A stretch of DNA of 64,000 nt from DASQHW01 sp963837155. GTDB lineage: Bacteria; Actinomycetota; Acidimicrobiia; IMCC26256; PALSA-610. Positions 1 to 9,495 of this stretch are shown here, piece by piece; positions within the stretch are counted from its first letter, which is position 1; each line of letters opens with the position of its first letter. The stretch is taken from NCBI GenBank assembly GCA_963837155.1, contig CAWIMB010000002.1, positions 2,852,001 to 2,916,000 of the forward strand, read 5' to 3'. The translations under genes were made by a program, and so were the position numbers. Below the pieces are notes generated by a model. That model saw only the letters and a program-made list of their open reading frames with translations. It ran no database searches and was not told the DNA's origin.

Positions 1-5
1 AGCGC

Positions 6-467
6 ATGAAGCCCCGTGCGTTCGGTTCCCTCGTCGCGGCTGTAGCTGTGACCGTCGGATGTGTCGCCTTGCCGGCGTCGAGCGCACACGCGGCGCCGCC
101 GAGCCACAACCCCTTCACATCCCACACGCTGCTCACCACCAACTTGCCCCCGGCCGTGGTCGGCCGCGTCGAGCTGCAGGTCGCGGCCCACACGGTCGCC
201 GCAGTCGTGACGCTGACGAACGGGCTCAGTCCCGGCAGGTACACCGTGAACGCGGTCAGCAGCAATATCGAGGACATCTTTACCCCGCGCGTGAAGCGCA
301 TCTGCATCGCGACGGTCGACACGACCGGCACGGGAACGTGCGCGGACAAGGTCCACAGCAACGTTCTTTCCCGCGACGTGGACGCCGCGGCAATCAACGT
401 GACGCCTGTCGGTGGCGACATCAACATGCCGGTCGCCGTCGCGCTCCTGCGCTTCAACGCCCCGTAA
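6..467 (+). CDS. Secreted hypothetical protein
   Basis: 153 residues opening with a typical Sec signal peptide: basic MKPR, hydrophobic stretch to about residue 22, and a likely cleavage after AHA near residue 29. The mature part is beta-rich with few charges and two cysteines (RICIA and GTCAD, near residues 99 and 111) that could form one disulfide. No family recognised. Only five bases precede the ATG, so its ribosome binding site and any upstream partner lie mostly outside the window. It converges on the aldehyde dehydrogenase gene, with hairpins between them. Signal peptide is clear; function is unknown. Confidence 0.7.
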   Translation: MKPRAFGSLVAAVAVTVGCVALPASSAHAAPPSHNPFTSHTLLTTNLPPAVVGRVELQVAAHTVAAVVTLTNGLSPGRYTVNAVSSNIEDIFTPRVKRICIATVDTTGTGTCADKVHSNVLSRDVDAAAINVTPVGGDINMPVAVALLRFNAP

Positions 468-552
468 AGAAAATTCTCCGGACTGCGGCAACCAAACCGA
501 AGCTGCGGACGTCTATAGCTGCGAATGCCGCCTTCCCCTTGGCGGTCGCACG

Positions 553-671
553 GCCCGGGCGATGCCTCGCGCCCGCCCGGGCTGTTGCGCGTTACTTGCT
601 TTGCATTTCGCTTGCTGAGGAGCTCGCTCCGCTCGCGGTGGAGACTGCGCGAAATGCGGCGAGCGAGCTCC
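553..671. terminator. Hairpin pair between convergent genes
   Basis: The gap 468-742 holds no gene. It contains GCCCGGGCG at 553-561 pairing with CGCCCGGGC at 574-582 (9 bp stem), and GGAGCTCGCTC at 619-629 pairing exactly with GAGCGAGCTCC at 661-671. Placement between two convergent 3-prime ends suggests termination, but no clear T-run follows, so this is tentative. Confidence 0.35.
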
Positions 672-742
672 GCCGCCTCCGGACGGCTCCGCTCGCCGCG
701 TCGTGTATGCGGGAGTTGTTTTCGTGTTGCTTTTACACGCGT

Positions 743-2206
743 TTAGCCGGGCAGGCCGACGGTCTTCGTCTCGAGGTATTCCTCGAAGCCTTCGACGCCG
801 TGCTCGCGTCCCAGGCCGCTCTCCTTGTAGCCGCCGAACGGCGAGTCGGGCCCGAACCACTGGCCGCCGTTCACCGAGATCGTGCCCGTACGAATGCGAC
901 GCGCAACCGCGAGCGCGCGATCCAACGATCCGCCGTTCACCGAACCCGACAACCCGTAGCGCGAGTTGTTCGCGATGCGCACGGCATCGTCGTCGTCCTC
1001 GAACGGGATCACCGACAGCACCGGCCCGAAGATCTCTTCCTGCGCGATCGTGGAGCCGGGGTCGACGTCGACGAACAGCGTCGGCTGCACGAAATAGCCC
1101 TTGTCGAACTGCGTGGCCGCACCACCACCCACGAGACAGCGCGCACCTTCGGCCTTGCCCTTCTCGATGTACCCGAGCACCCGCTCGCGCTGGCGGGCGT
1201 TGATCAGCGGGCCCGCCAGGTTGCTGAAGTCCATCGGGTCGCCGTACGGGAAACTCTCGAACGCGGCCTTCACCAGCTCGACGCCCTCGTCGTAGCGCGA
1301 CCGCGGCAGCAGCAGCCGGGTGGTGATTGCACAACCCTGGCCTGAGTGCAAGCACACCATGCCGGTCGACGGCAGCACGGCCGCAAGATCGGCGTCGTCA
1401 AGCACGATATTCGCGGACTTGCCGCCGAGCTCGAGGAACACCCGCTTCAACGTGTCGGCGCCTCGCGCCGCGATCCGCTTGCCCACCGCGGTCGATCCGG
1501 TGAACGAGATCATGTCGATCGCCGGGCTCGCGCTGAGCGTCTCCCCCACCGCCGCCGGGTCGGCCGACGTGACCACGTTGAATACACCGGCCGGGATGTC
1601 GGTCTCCTCGGCAACCAGCTTGCCGATCCACGTCGCCGCATACGGCGTGTCGGGCGCGGGCTTCAGCACCGCGGTACAGCCGGCCGCGAGGGCAGGGGTG
1701 AGCTTCGACAGGTTCAGCATGAACGGGAAGTTCCATGGCGTGATCAGGCCGACGACACCGATCGGCTCCCGGATGACCATCCGGTTCGATTGCATGCCGA
1801 AGAACTCGTGCACACCGAGCTCGCGCTCCCATTCGTAGCGCTCGATGAGGTCGATGTCCCACTGCATGTCGTCGATGCAGGTGTCCTGTTGGATCGCGAA
1901 CGTGAGTCCGATCGGGGTACCGACCTCGGCGACGATCTGCGGGCGCAACTCTTCCTTGTGCTTGTCGAGCGCCTCTTTCAGCTGTTGCAGGCACGCCTTG
2001 CGAAACGCCCGGTCGGTCGCCCAACTCGTCTCGTCGAATGCACGCCGGGCCGCGGCAATGGCGCGGTCCATGTCGGCCGGCGATCCGTCGGCCACCGGGC
2101 CGATGACCTCCTCGGTCGCGGGGTTGACGTTGTCGAACGTCTTGCCGCCCTCGGCCTCGACGAGCTTGCCGTCAATCAGCATCCGGGACTCGAACGCCAG
2201 CGTCAT
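743..2206 (-). CDS. Aldehyde dehydrogenase family protein
   Basis: 487 residues, the usual length for NAD(P)-dependent aldehyde dehydrogenases, which oxidise an aldehyde to the carboxylate. Visible marks: PWNFP at 157-161, FTGST at 235-239 (nucleotide fold), general base Glu259 in ELGGKS, and nucleophile Cys292 in GQGC. The C-terminal half has the family EEIFGPV and NGGQWFGPDSPFGG-type segments. Start is the ATG at 2206. Monocistronic as far as visible, divergent from the Ppx gene. Substrate cannot be told from sequence; a second, clearly different family member lies at 46149-47600. Confidence 0.92.
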   Translation of the reverse strand: MTLAFESRMLIDGKLVEAEGGKTFDNVNPATEEVIGPVADGSPADMDRAIAAARRAFDETSWATDRAFRKACLQQLKEALDKHKEELRPQIVAEVGTPIGLTFAIQQDTCIDDMQWDIDLIERYEWERELGVHEFFGMQSNRMVIREPIGVVGLITPWNFPFMLNLSKLTPALAAGCTAVLKPAPDTPYAATWIGKLVAEETDIPAGVFNVVTSADPAAVGETLSASPAIDMISFTGSTAVGKRIAARGADTLKRVFLELGGKSANIVLDDADLAAVLPSTGMVCLHSGQGCAITTRLLLPRSRYDEGVELVKAAFESFPYGDPMDFSNLAGPLINARQRERVLGYIEKGKAEGARCLVGGGAATQFDKGYFVQPTLFVDVDPGSTIAQEEIFGPVLSVIPFEDDDDAVRIANNSRYGLSGSVNGGSLDRALAVARRIRTGTISVNGGQWFGPDSPFGGYKESGLGREHGVEGFEEYLETKTVGLPG

Positions 2207-2229
2207 ATGTGCTCTCCCTCATACCTTGG

Positions 2230-2285
2230 TCGACTCCGCGCTCCGCTCCCCTCCGGTCGCTTCGCTGTCGTCTCCCTCGGGTGGC
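2230..2285. repeat. GCTCCGCTCCC-type intergenic repeat
   Basis: The divergent gap carries a segment built on CTCCGCTCCCCT-CGGTCGC-TTCGCTGTCG. A close relative occurs in two tandem copies at 21646-21754, also just upstream of a gene start. No known element is recognised; it looks like a dispersed intergenic sequence family. Confidence 0.45.
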
Positions 2286-2323
2286 CTGGGGCCGAAGGCT
2301 AGGCCGTTACGCTCCTTCCCGGC

Positions 2324-3887
2324 ATGCGCATGGCAGCGCTCGACCTGGGCTCGAACTCCTTCCATCTGCTGGTCGCCGACGTGCACGTCGACGGCACGTT
2401 CACCGCCGTAGCGCGGGAGAAGGAGATGCTGCGCCTCGGCGACGCCGTCGCTCGGCACGGCCGGATTCCGCCCGAGACCGTGGACCGCGCGGTGGGCGCG
2501 GCAAGCCGTCTCGTCCGCCTCGCCGACGCGCTGGGTGCGCGCGAGGTCATCGCCAAGGCGACGAGCGCGATCCGGACCGCGGCGAACGGCAGCGAGATGG
2601 TCGACCGCATCGAGTCCGAGACCGGCGTCGACATCGAGGTCATCAGCGGACTCGAGGAGGCGCGGCTGATCTTCGCCGCCGTGCGCGCCAGCGTCGTCAT
2701 CGACCCGCCGCCCGCGCTCGGCCTCGACATCGGCGGCGGCAGCCTCGAGGTGATGGTCGGTGACGCGTCGGGCCTGCGGTGGGCGACGAGCCTCCCGCTC
2801 GGCGTCGGCCGGCTCACCGCGGACTGCGTGCGGGACGACCCGCCGTCGAAGGGAGACCGCAAGCGGCTCGACGAGCGGATCCGTGCCGGGCTCGAACCAC
2901 TCGTCGACGAAGTGCGCGGTCGCGCGCCGCGCATGGCGGTCGGGACGAGCGGCACGCTGAACGATCTCGTCCGCATGGCCGTCGCGCTCGAGACCGGTGA
3001 CGACGAGCTGCCGGCGAGCACGAACGCGCTGCGAGCCACGCGCGCGGAGCTCGACGCCCTGCACGACCGGATCATGAAGGCGAAGAGCTCCGACCGCCGC
3101 CGGATGGCTGGTCTCGAGGAACAACGCCGGGCCGAGCTGCTGCCCGCCGGATCAATGTTGCTGGTCACCGCGCTCGACGTTTTCGACCTCGACGGTCTGA
3201 CGGTCAGCGACTGGGCACTGCGGGAAGGCATAGTGCTCGACGCCGTCCGGACCCACGATCCGGCCGACTTCGGTGACGACCCGCGCGCGCTCCGGCGAGC
3301 CGCGGTGGCCGGCCTCGCGTGGCGTTGCAGCTCCGACAACGCGCACACCGCTCAGGTCGCGAAGCTCGCGCTACGCCTCTTCGACCAACTCGGTCCGCTG
3401 CACGAACTCGGCGATCGCGACCCGCGAGATGCTCGAGTTCGCGGCATTGCTGCACGACATCGGTCAGCATGTTTCCCGCAAGGGTCACCATCGCCATGCC
3501 GCGTACCTCGTCGAGAACGGCGAGCTGCGCGGCTTCGACCCGGCCGAGGTCGCGTTTCTCGCGGCGTTGGTCCGTCACCACCGGCGCGGCGATCCCAAGT
3601 CGTCGGAGTCACGCTTCGCTGCGCTTGACGCCACCGACCGCGACCGCCTCCGGAAGTTGGCGGCGATTCTGCGCGTCGCCGACGGTCTGGACCGGAGCCG
3701 CCGCGCGGTTGTCGAAGACGTCCGCGTCGATTTGGGTACGGACCTCGTCGTGCTGCGTGTCACGGCGATAGACGACGCGGAGCTGGAGCTGTGGGGGGCC
3801 CGCAGACGCCGCGAACTATTCGAAAAGGTATATGAGCGCGAGCTCGAAGTCGTCGCGACGGCCGTCCGATCGACGTCCGACCTGTGA
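2324..3887 (+). CDS. ppx: Ppx/GppA phosphatase with C-terminal HD domain (frameshifted)
   Basis: Exopolyphosphatase / pppGpp phosphatase family. The N-terminal ASKHA fold shows ALDLGSNSFHLLV at residues 5-17 and DIGGGSLEVM in the second lobe. The reading frame changes near 3421-3423, where CCC seems to stand for CC: the first frame drifts into nonsense, while the other continues as REMLEFAALLHDIG and then the HD region (HDIGQHVSRKGHHRH), ending at 3887. Correcting one base gives about 520 residues, right for Ppx with an HD domain. As read, the first frame stops at 3628. Either a sequencing error or a genuine break; the intact downstream domain favours error. Members turn over polyphosphate or pppGpp in stress responses. 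Confidence 0.82.
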
Positions 3888-3998
3888 ATCATTGGCCATG
3901 CCACAAATGACCAACCAAATTCTGCATGTTCGACCCCGTTCACGCGATGATCGGTCGCGACCTGATATCGGGCGGCCACTGGGTTGGGGGATTGTCAT

Positions 3999-4598
3999 AT
4001 GAGTCCGACGCGTCGGGAGCTGGTCAGAGCTACCCGGGCGCGCATCGTCGAGGCGGCGGGGCGTCTCACTCGAGAGCGCGGACCGAACGGCTTCAGCATG
4101 GACGTGCTGGCGAAAGAAGCGGGCGTCGCCCGCGCAACCGTCTATGAGCATTTCCGGTCGAAACGCGCCGTGCTCGACGAGCTCGCGTCCTCGATCTCGC
4201 GCACGATCGTGCTCGACGAACAGCGCACGGGCATGGCCGATCCGCTCCTCGCGCTGCGCGACATGCTGGGCGACGTCTGCCGGCACTGGTCCGAGCACGA
4301 CGAGCGGATGCGCGGGCTCCGCACCTTGAACGCGCTGACCGGCGCCGAGCACGCGAGCGACGGCGTCGACGAGAAGCAGTTGCGCCGTCTGGTCGAAGCC
4401 CTGTCGTCGGCCGGCCAACTCCGGTCGCACTGGTCGACCGACGAGGCGGTCGACGCGCTGGCCGCGTTGACGTCCTACTCGACCTACGAGCGGCTGCGGC
4501 GCGCGCCGCGCACGCCCGATCAGGTCGAAGCCGTGCTCGCCAAGCTCGCGGTGTCGATCGTGACGCCGGGCGCGGTGGCCGCGGCGGCCACCACGTAA
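3999..4598 (+). CDS. TetR/AcrR-family transcriptional regulator
   Basis: 199 residues from ATG 3999; a TTG at 3984 would add five residues but ATG fits better. The N-terminal helix-turn-helix is textbook TetR: ARIVEAAGRL, then FSMDVLAKEAGVARATVYEHF and SKRAVLDEL. The C-terminal ligand-binding half is helical and unassignable. The preceding 110 bases (3888-3998) hold no gene, are less GC-rich than the surroundings, and probably carry promoter and operator. It converges on the DUF35/thiolase pair downstream, which it might or might not control. Confidence 0.85.
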   Translation: MSPTRRELVRATRARIVEAAGRLTRERGPNGFSMDVLAKEAGVARATVYEHFRSKRAVLDELASSISRTIVLDEQRTGMADPLLALRDMLGDVCRHWSEHDERMRGLRTLNALTGAEHASDGVDEKQLRRLVEALSSAGQLRSHWSTDEAVDALAALTSYSTYERLRRAPRTPDQVEAVLAKLAVSIVTPGAVAAAATT

Positions 4599-4622
4599 GC
4601 CTTGGTCGCGCTCAGGCGGCGC

Positions 4623-5054
4623 TTAAGGCGCTGGCGTGAAGTCGACGAAGCCGTAGTCGTCGGTCGCGGGCCGGAACTCGGCGCGCACCCGCATACCGAT
4701 CCGGGCATCGTCGGGCGAGCAGCCCGGCATGGCCGCGATCATCCGCGCGCCGGGCTCGTCGAGATCGACGGTCGCGACGACGAACGGGAGCCGTTCATTG
4801 AACGGCGGCACACCGTTCTGGCGGATCACGGTGAACGAGTACACGGTGCCGGCGCCCGAGGCCGTCACCCACTCGAGGGTCTGGGCACCGCAGTGGCTGC
4901 ACAGCATGCGGGCGTAGTGCTGGTGCTGGCCGCAAGTCGTGCAGTGCTGGATGCGGAGCTCACCGCGACGCGCGCCCTCCCAGAACTCGCCGTCCTCGGG
5001 CGTCGGACGCGGGATCAACCACTTCGGCGTCTCTGACCAGTCCGGGGTGCTCAC
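4623..5054 (-). CDS. DUF35 / OB-fold zinc-ribbon acyl-CoA-associated protein
   Basis: 143 residues. A rubredoxin-like zinc ribbon has Cys38-x2-Cys41 and Cys52-x2-Cys55, followed by an OB fold (GAGTVYSFTVIRQNG, PFVVATVDLDEP). Such proteins pair with thiolase-fold partners; in steroid side-chain degradation ChsH2-type DUF35 works with the Ltp2 aldolase. GTG 5054 was chosen because it overlaps the thiolase stop by four bases (GTGA), showing translational coupling. It probably forms a complex with the upstream thiolase-like protein; the substrate is unknown. Confidence 0.85.
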   Translation of the reverse strand: MSTPDWSETPKWLIPRPTPEDGEFWEGARRGELRIQHCTTCGQHQHYARMLCSHCGAQTLEWVTASGAGTVYSFTVIRQNGVPPFNERLPFVVATVDLDEPGARMIAAMPGCSPDDARIGMRVRAEFRPATDDYGFVDFTPAP

Positions 5055-6226
5055 GCCGCTTCCGTTCCGAGCACGACGGTGCCCTGCGTCGACAACCACC
5101 CGCCGCTGCCGTGCGCGACCGCGATCGCGGCGCCCTCGACTTGGCTGTCACCGGCCTCGCCCCGCAATTGCCGGGTGGCCTCGCACAACAGGAAGAGTCC
5201 GCGCATGCCGGGATGCGTGCACGACAGTCCCCCGCCGTCGGTGTTCGTCGGCAGCGCGCCGCCGAGGCGGAGGTTGCCGCCATTGTCGGTGACGAACGCG
5301 CCACCCTCGCCCTTGGGCGCGAAGCCGAGGTCTTCGAGCACGACGAGCACGGTGTACGTGAACGAGTCGTACATCGCGAACATGTCGACGTCGGCCGGCG
5401 TGATGCCGGCTTCGGCGAAGGCCTTCGGTCCGCTCGTCGCGGCCGCGGTACGCGTCATGTCTGCCATCGCCGTGATCGAGTGGTGCGTCGTGCCGCCCGC
5501 GGCGCCGCGGATGTAGACGGGGCGGTGCTCGAGGTCTCGGGCGCGCTCCTCGGTGGTGAGGATCAAGCAGCAGCCGCCGTCGGAAATCACGCAACAGTCG
5601 AGCTTGTGCAGTGGATCGGCGACGAGCTTCGACGACAGCACATCGTCGACGGTGATCGGATCGCGGTACATCGCACTCGGGTTGCGGGTCGCGTGCTCCC
5701 GTGTCTGCACCGCGATCGACGCGAGCTGCTCGGGTTTGGTGCCGTACTCGTGCATGTGCCGCTGGGCCGCCATCGCGTACGCGCCGACGAGCGTGAGGCC
5801 GGTCGGGAATTCGTACGCCATCGGCAGCGGCATCGCCATTCCGCCCCGCCCGCCGCCGCCTCCCCCGCCGGTGCCGAGCGTTCGGCCCGACGCCGACAGC
5901 TGGTTATTCCCGTACACGATTGCCACCGTGTCGACGTCGCCGTTCTGGATGGCGCGGTACGCGTGCATCGTGTGGAACTCGAAGCTCGAGCCGCCGACGC
6001 TCGTCGACTCCATCCAGCGGGGTCTCACACCGAGGTACTCGGCGAGCATCACTTCGTGCATGCCGCCATACCCGGCGCTGGCGAGCCCGTCGATGTCGTT
6101 CTTCTCGAGGCCCGCGTCGTCGAGCGCGCGCCGGAACGACTGTGCTTCGAGCATCGTGGCGCTCAACTCGGGCGTCTTGGGCCCGTCTGACAGACCCACT
6201 CCCACGGCACACACCCGGCGCTGCAT
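5051..6226 (-). CDS. Thiolase-fold (Ltp2/SCP-x-like) acyl-CoA enzyme
   Basis: 391 residues from ATG 6226 (MQRRVCAVGVG), the point where thiolase similarity begins; the frame stays open upstream through a repeat and should not be used. Family features include GLSDGPKTPELSA near the start, SVGGSSFEFH near residue 90, and the C-terminal TDGGGLSCTHPGMRG. A run of glycines (LGTGGGGGGGRGG) lies in a loop near residue 145. Four-base overlap with the DUF35 gene suggests a two-subunit enzyme, either a beta-ketothiolase or a retro-aldolase like Ltp2. I cannot decide which without a structure-based alignment. Confidence 0.82.
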   Translation of the reverse strand: MQRRVCAVGVGLSDGPKTPELSATMLEAQSFRRALDDAGLEKNDIDGLASAGYGGMHEVMLAEYLGVRPRWMESTSVGGSSFEFHTMHAYRAIQNGDVDTVAIVYGNNQLSASGRTLGTGGGGGGGRGGMAMPLPMAYEFPTGLTLVGAYAMAAQRHMHEYGTKPEQLASIAVQTREHATRNPSAMYRDPITVDDVLSSKLVADPLHKLDCCVISDGGCCLILTTEERARDLEHRPVYIRGAAGGTTHHSITAMADMTRTAAATSGPKAFAEAGITPADVDMFAMYDSFTYTVLVVLEDLGFAPKGEGGAFVTDNGGNLRLGGALPTNTDGGGLSCTHPGMRGLFLLCEATRQLRGEAGDSQVEGAAIAVAHGSGGWLSTQGTVVLGTEAA

Positions 6227-6248
6227 GGCCCGGGAAGCTAGCGCAACA

Positions 6249-6299
6249 GGTTTTTGCGACGTCCGGCGACCGATCCGGTCGTGTGGTGTCGCCAAAACC
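6249..6299. terminator. Nested palindromic terminator-like element, copy 1
   Basis: Outer arms GGTTTTTGCGAC and GTGTCGCCAAAAC pair with one mismatch, and an inner CGACCG-GAT-CGGTCG palindrome is perfect. T-runs lie on both outer edges, so it could stop transcription in either direction. It sits just downstream of the minus-strand gene ending at 6306. A near-identical element lies at 41126-41174 between two convergent genes. Confidence 0.6.
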
Positions 6300-6305
6300 G
6301 AGTGA

Positions 6306-7877
6306 TCAGCGGTAGAAGCCCCAGACGCGCCAACCCTCGGCGAAGTGGGCGACGACGAGGGCGCTGCTGCGGGAGCTATCGAGTGTGATGCTCGAATTGG
6401 CGAGGTCGACGCCGTAGCTCGCTTCGGCAACCGCGCGGCCACAGAACTTCGGGACGTTGCGTTCGAACACCACGCCGTACGAGTCCGCCGGAGGATTCAA
6501 GACCGGATATGCCTTCACTTCGGCGCCGATCCACCCCCGCGTGCGACGCACGAAGTCCTGCGCGGCCTCGACCGCGGCGGCACGAGGATCGGCATCGGTC
6601 GCGGGCGTTGTCGGTTCGCCCGGACACTCGTTGGGAACCGCAGCGAGGCCCGTCATCCATGGACGTTGCGGCGTCATGTCGACCGCGTGCCACGAGCGAC
6701 CGGCATCGGTCGTCTGCATCACGCGGTCCTCGATGATCGTCCAGCCGACATCAGCGGTTGGGAACGCGATCGACACCGCCGGTCCGGCCATGCCGGGAAG
6801 GGAGCGCGATCCCCAGGTGCGCCCGCCGTCATCGGTGACCCAAAGTCGGTTGCCCGTGACGACGCGCCAGTGGTCGGCGTCGACGACTGCGAGGTCGACG
6901 TCGAGCGTTGCGGCGAACGACATGTTCGGATCGCTGCGCACCTCCCACTTCCGACCTCCGTTGACAGTGACGTCGAAGAACGGCTGGTACAAGTTCCCGC
7001 CCGTCACTCCACCTGCCACGACGACCGTCGAGCCTTCCACGTCGATGTCGGTAAGGAACGAGGGTGCGTCGGAAGTCAGCGGCACGCCGTACCCCTCTGG
7101 CTGCCACGTCGCGCCACCGTCGGTCGTGCGCTCGAGGTTGCCCGCGCCGATTCCCCAGCCGTTGTTCGCGTCCGCGAACTCGATCGGGCCCGTCGGCGCG
7201 TCACTGGTCACGACCGTGAAGCCGATTCCGTTCGTGGTGCGATACAGCGTGCCGCGACCTTCGCCGTTGGGCCCCGCGAGCACCCAACCGTGCGATGTGT
7301 CGACAAACATGACCTGGGAGATCGATGTGTTCGCCGGCAACGGCCCGAACTCGCCGGCGCAGCACGTATCGCTGCCGCCTTGCACCGGCACCACGACCGA
7401 GCCGCTGAGGACCCACGCGTCGTGACCCGCGGCGCCGCACACATGGGACGCGTCGGTCTCGGGTTGCTGTCGGTAGGCGACGGCTTGCCACGTGCCTCCG
7501 CCATCGGCGGTGTGGAACAGCGCGTCGCCGCATATCCATCCTTCGTCGGATGACGTGAAGATGATTCGGTTCGGCCGAAGCGGCGGCGGAGGCACCGGCG
7601 CCACCGCGGAGCTGCCCGGCGCTGTCGCAGGAATGGTGACCGGCACCGTCGGCACCGACGGCGTCACGACGACGCCCTGGCGCTTGTCGTCGTTGCGCGT
7701 GACGCCGATGACGACGAACACGGCGGCTGCAACGAGGCACGCCGCGGACGCCGCGACGAATCGCCGGAGCGCGAGGCGGCGCCGGCCGGCCAGCATCGCC
7801 GCGCTCGCATCACCCTCGGATCCGGCGCCGGCATTCACGATGTCCGCGAGCTCGCGGCGTAGCTCATCGATGCGCAT
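6306..7877 (-). CDS. Membrane-anchored YCF48/BNR-repeat beta-propeller protein coupled to ECF sigma factor
   Basis: 523 residues. A short cytoplasmic start (MRIDELRRELADIV) is followed by one membrane helix near residues 38-60 (FVAASAACLVAAAVFVVIGV), a Pro/Thr linker, then repeated propeller blades with the D-GG-TW signature (HTADGGGTW, RTTDGGATW, VTDDGGRTW, QTTDAGRSW). The start overlaps the sigma gene by about 13 bases once a shift there is corrected, the arrangement expected of a sigma-linked membrane sensor or anti-sigma factor. No zinc anti-sigma motif is visible, so the anti-sigma role is inferred from position and topology. Confidence 0.78.
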   Translation of the reverse strand: MRIDELRRELADIVNAGAGSEGDASAAMLAGRRRLALRRFVAASAACLVAAAVFVVIGVTRNDDKRQGVVVTPSVPTVPVTIPATAPGSSAVAPVPPPPLRPNRIIFTSSDEGWICGDALFHTADGGGTWQAVAYRQQPETDASHVCGAAGHDAWVLSGSVVVPVQGGSDTCCAGEFGPLPANTSISQVMFVDTSHGWVLAGPNGEGRGTLYRTTNGIGFTVVTSDAPTGPIEFADANNGWGIGAGNLERTTDGGATWQPEGYGVPLTSDAPSFLTDIDVEGSTVVVAGGVTGGNLYQPFFDVTVNGGRKWEVRSDPNMSFAATLDVDLAVVDADHWRVVTGNRLWVTDDGGRTWGSRSLPGMAGPAVSIAFPTADVGWTIIEDRVMQTTDAGRSWHAVDMTPQRPWMTGLAAVPNECPGEPTTPATDADPRAAAVEAAQDFVRRTRGWIGAEVKAYPVLNPPADSYGVVFERNVPKFCGRAVAEASYGVDLANSSITLDSSRSSALVVAHFAEGWRVWGFYR

Positions 7878-8362
7878 CGGGTTGCACCTCCTCGGGGTCG
7901 TCGAGCTCGACCTGAAGCCGGGCGAGCCGCGGCGTGCAACGTCGACTTCACTGTCCCGAGCGCGCAGCCCATCGCGGCCGCGACGTCGGCCAGCGGGAGA
8001 TCGGCGAAATAGCGCAACACGATCGCGGTGCGCTGGCGCTCCGGAAGCTCCTCGATGGCCGCGCGCAGCATCTCCCGCTCGACCACCGCCTCCGCGAGCC
8101 CCGTTTCGGCCTCTCCAACGCCTTCGGCCACCGGAAAGCGACCCCGGCGGCGGAACGCAATGCGCGTGGCGACGACGTACACCCAGCCCGCGGGCCGGTC
8201 CATCCGTTCGACCCGGCGCCAGGAGACATACGCGCGGGTGAAGGCCTCCTGGGTCGCCTCCTCGGCGAGCGGCCGATCCTGGAGTGCGAGCGACAACGAC
8301 CGAACGACCGACGCGTAGTTCGCGTCGTAGAACGCCTCGAAGCTCGTCGCGCGCCGGCCCAC
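7835..8362 (-). CDS. ECF RNA polymerase sigma factor (SigE-like), 3-prime frameshift
   Basis: Region 2 is seen in FEAFYDANYASVVRSLSL and TQEAFTRAYVSWRRV, region 4 in LPERQRTAIVLRYFADLPLADVAAAMGCALGTVKSTLHAA. After this the frame as read goes to low-complexity Arg/Ala sequence. Removing one G near 7927-7932 gives the normal tail LARLQVELDDPEEVQPDAHR with a stop at 7864, overlapping the next gene start. The factor would direct RNA polymerase to stress- or envelope-type promoters under control of the coupled membrane protein. Start ATG 8362. Confidence 0.86.
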   Translation of the reverse strand: MGRRATSFEAFYDANYASVVRSLSLALQDRPLAEEATQEAFTRAYVSWRRVERMDRPAGWVYVVATRIAFRRRGRFPVAEGVGEAETGLAEAVVEREMLRAAIEELPERQRTAIVLRYFADLPLADVAAAMGCALGTVKSTLHAAARPASGRARRPRGGATRCASMSYAASSRTS

Positions 8363-8410
8363 ACTCTTATTGAAGCCTCGGGAGCCGGAAAAGGTTCAGA
8401 CTGTCGGGTC

Positions 8411-9457
8411 GTGAATGCGTTCGAACCCGGGATCGAGCTCAACCGGCGCTTCTACAACGACGTCGTGAGCCCGATCCTGAACCCGTGGCAGCACAGTGCC
8501 GCCCATCTCGGCTGGGGATCGGACGTGCTCGGCTACGACACCGAACGCTCGACCGACCACGGCTGGGGGCCGCGCCTCACGGTCTTCGTCGATTCGCACG
8601 ATGTCGAGGCCGCGCGCGCCGCCGTCGATGAAGAACTGCCGGAAACGTTCGCAGGCATGCCGGTGCGCTACGGCTGGGACGACTGGCCGGTGCGGCACTA
8701 CGTCGACATCCTTCCGCTCGGTACGTGGGTTCGCCGTCAGCTCGGCCACGACCCGAGTGTTGCAACCTCGACGCTCGACTGGCTCGTAACACCCCAACAG
8801 AAGCTGCTCGAAGTCGTGCGCGGCGCGGTCTACCACGACGGCCTCGGCACCTTAGAGCCGTTGCGCGCCCAGCTCGCGTACTTCCCGGGCGACGTCTGGG
8901 CATGGATGCTCGCGTGCCAGTGGCAGCGCGTGTCGCAGGAAGAGCCGTTCACCGGTCGCACGGCCGAGGTCGGCGATGAGATCGGATCACGCGTGCTCGC
9001 GGCGCGGCTCGTCCGCGAGGTCATGCGCCTGCACTTCCTGTACCGCGCCAGTACTGGCCCTACGTGAAGTGGTTCGGCACCGCATATGCGCAACTCCCAG
9101 GCGCCGGCGAACTGGTCCCCCGCCTCACGGACGCAGTCGCGGCCACAGACTTCCCCGCACGCGAGAAGGCACTGACACGCGCGTACGAGATCGTTCGCGC
9201 GCATGCACAACGACAGCGGCCTGCGGCCGGTCGAGGAGCCGACCGTGCGGCCGTTCCACGGGCGCCCGTTTCTCGTGCTCGCGTCCGACCGATTCGTCGC
9301 GGCATGCTTGGAGGCGGTCACCGACGACTGGCTCCGCTCGCTGCCGCACGTCGGGTCGGTCGACCAGTTCGTCGACAGCACCGACGTGCTGTCACGCGTG
9401 GAATATGCGTCCCGGCTGCGAGCGATGTTCGAGGCCGGTTCCCCGCGTCACCTCTGA
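8411..9457 (+). CDS. DUF4037 domain protein (two frameshifts)
   Basis: GTG 8411 begins VNAFEPGIELNRRFYNDVV, typical of DUF4037 proteins, nucleotidyltransferase-like and of unknown function. A missing base near 9045 moves the frame (the continuation reads YWPYVKWFGTAYAQL), and an extra T near 9192 moves it again (EIVARMHNDSGLRP), ending TGA 9457. Corrected length is about 348 residues, normal for the family. Motifs include STDHGWGPRLTVFVD and GDVWAWMLACQWQR. It is divergent from the sigma gene and followed by the amidohydrolase run. Confidence 0.78.
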
Positions 9458-9495
9458 GACTTGACGCCGCATCGCTCGGGCTGAACGCTCTCACC

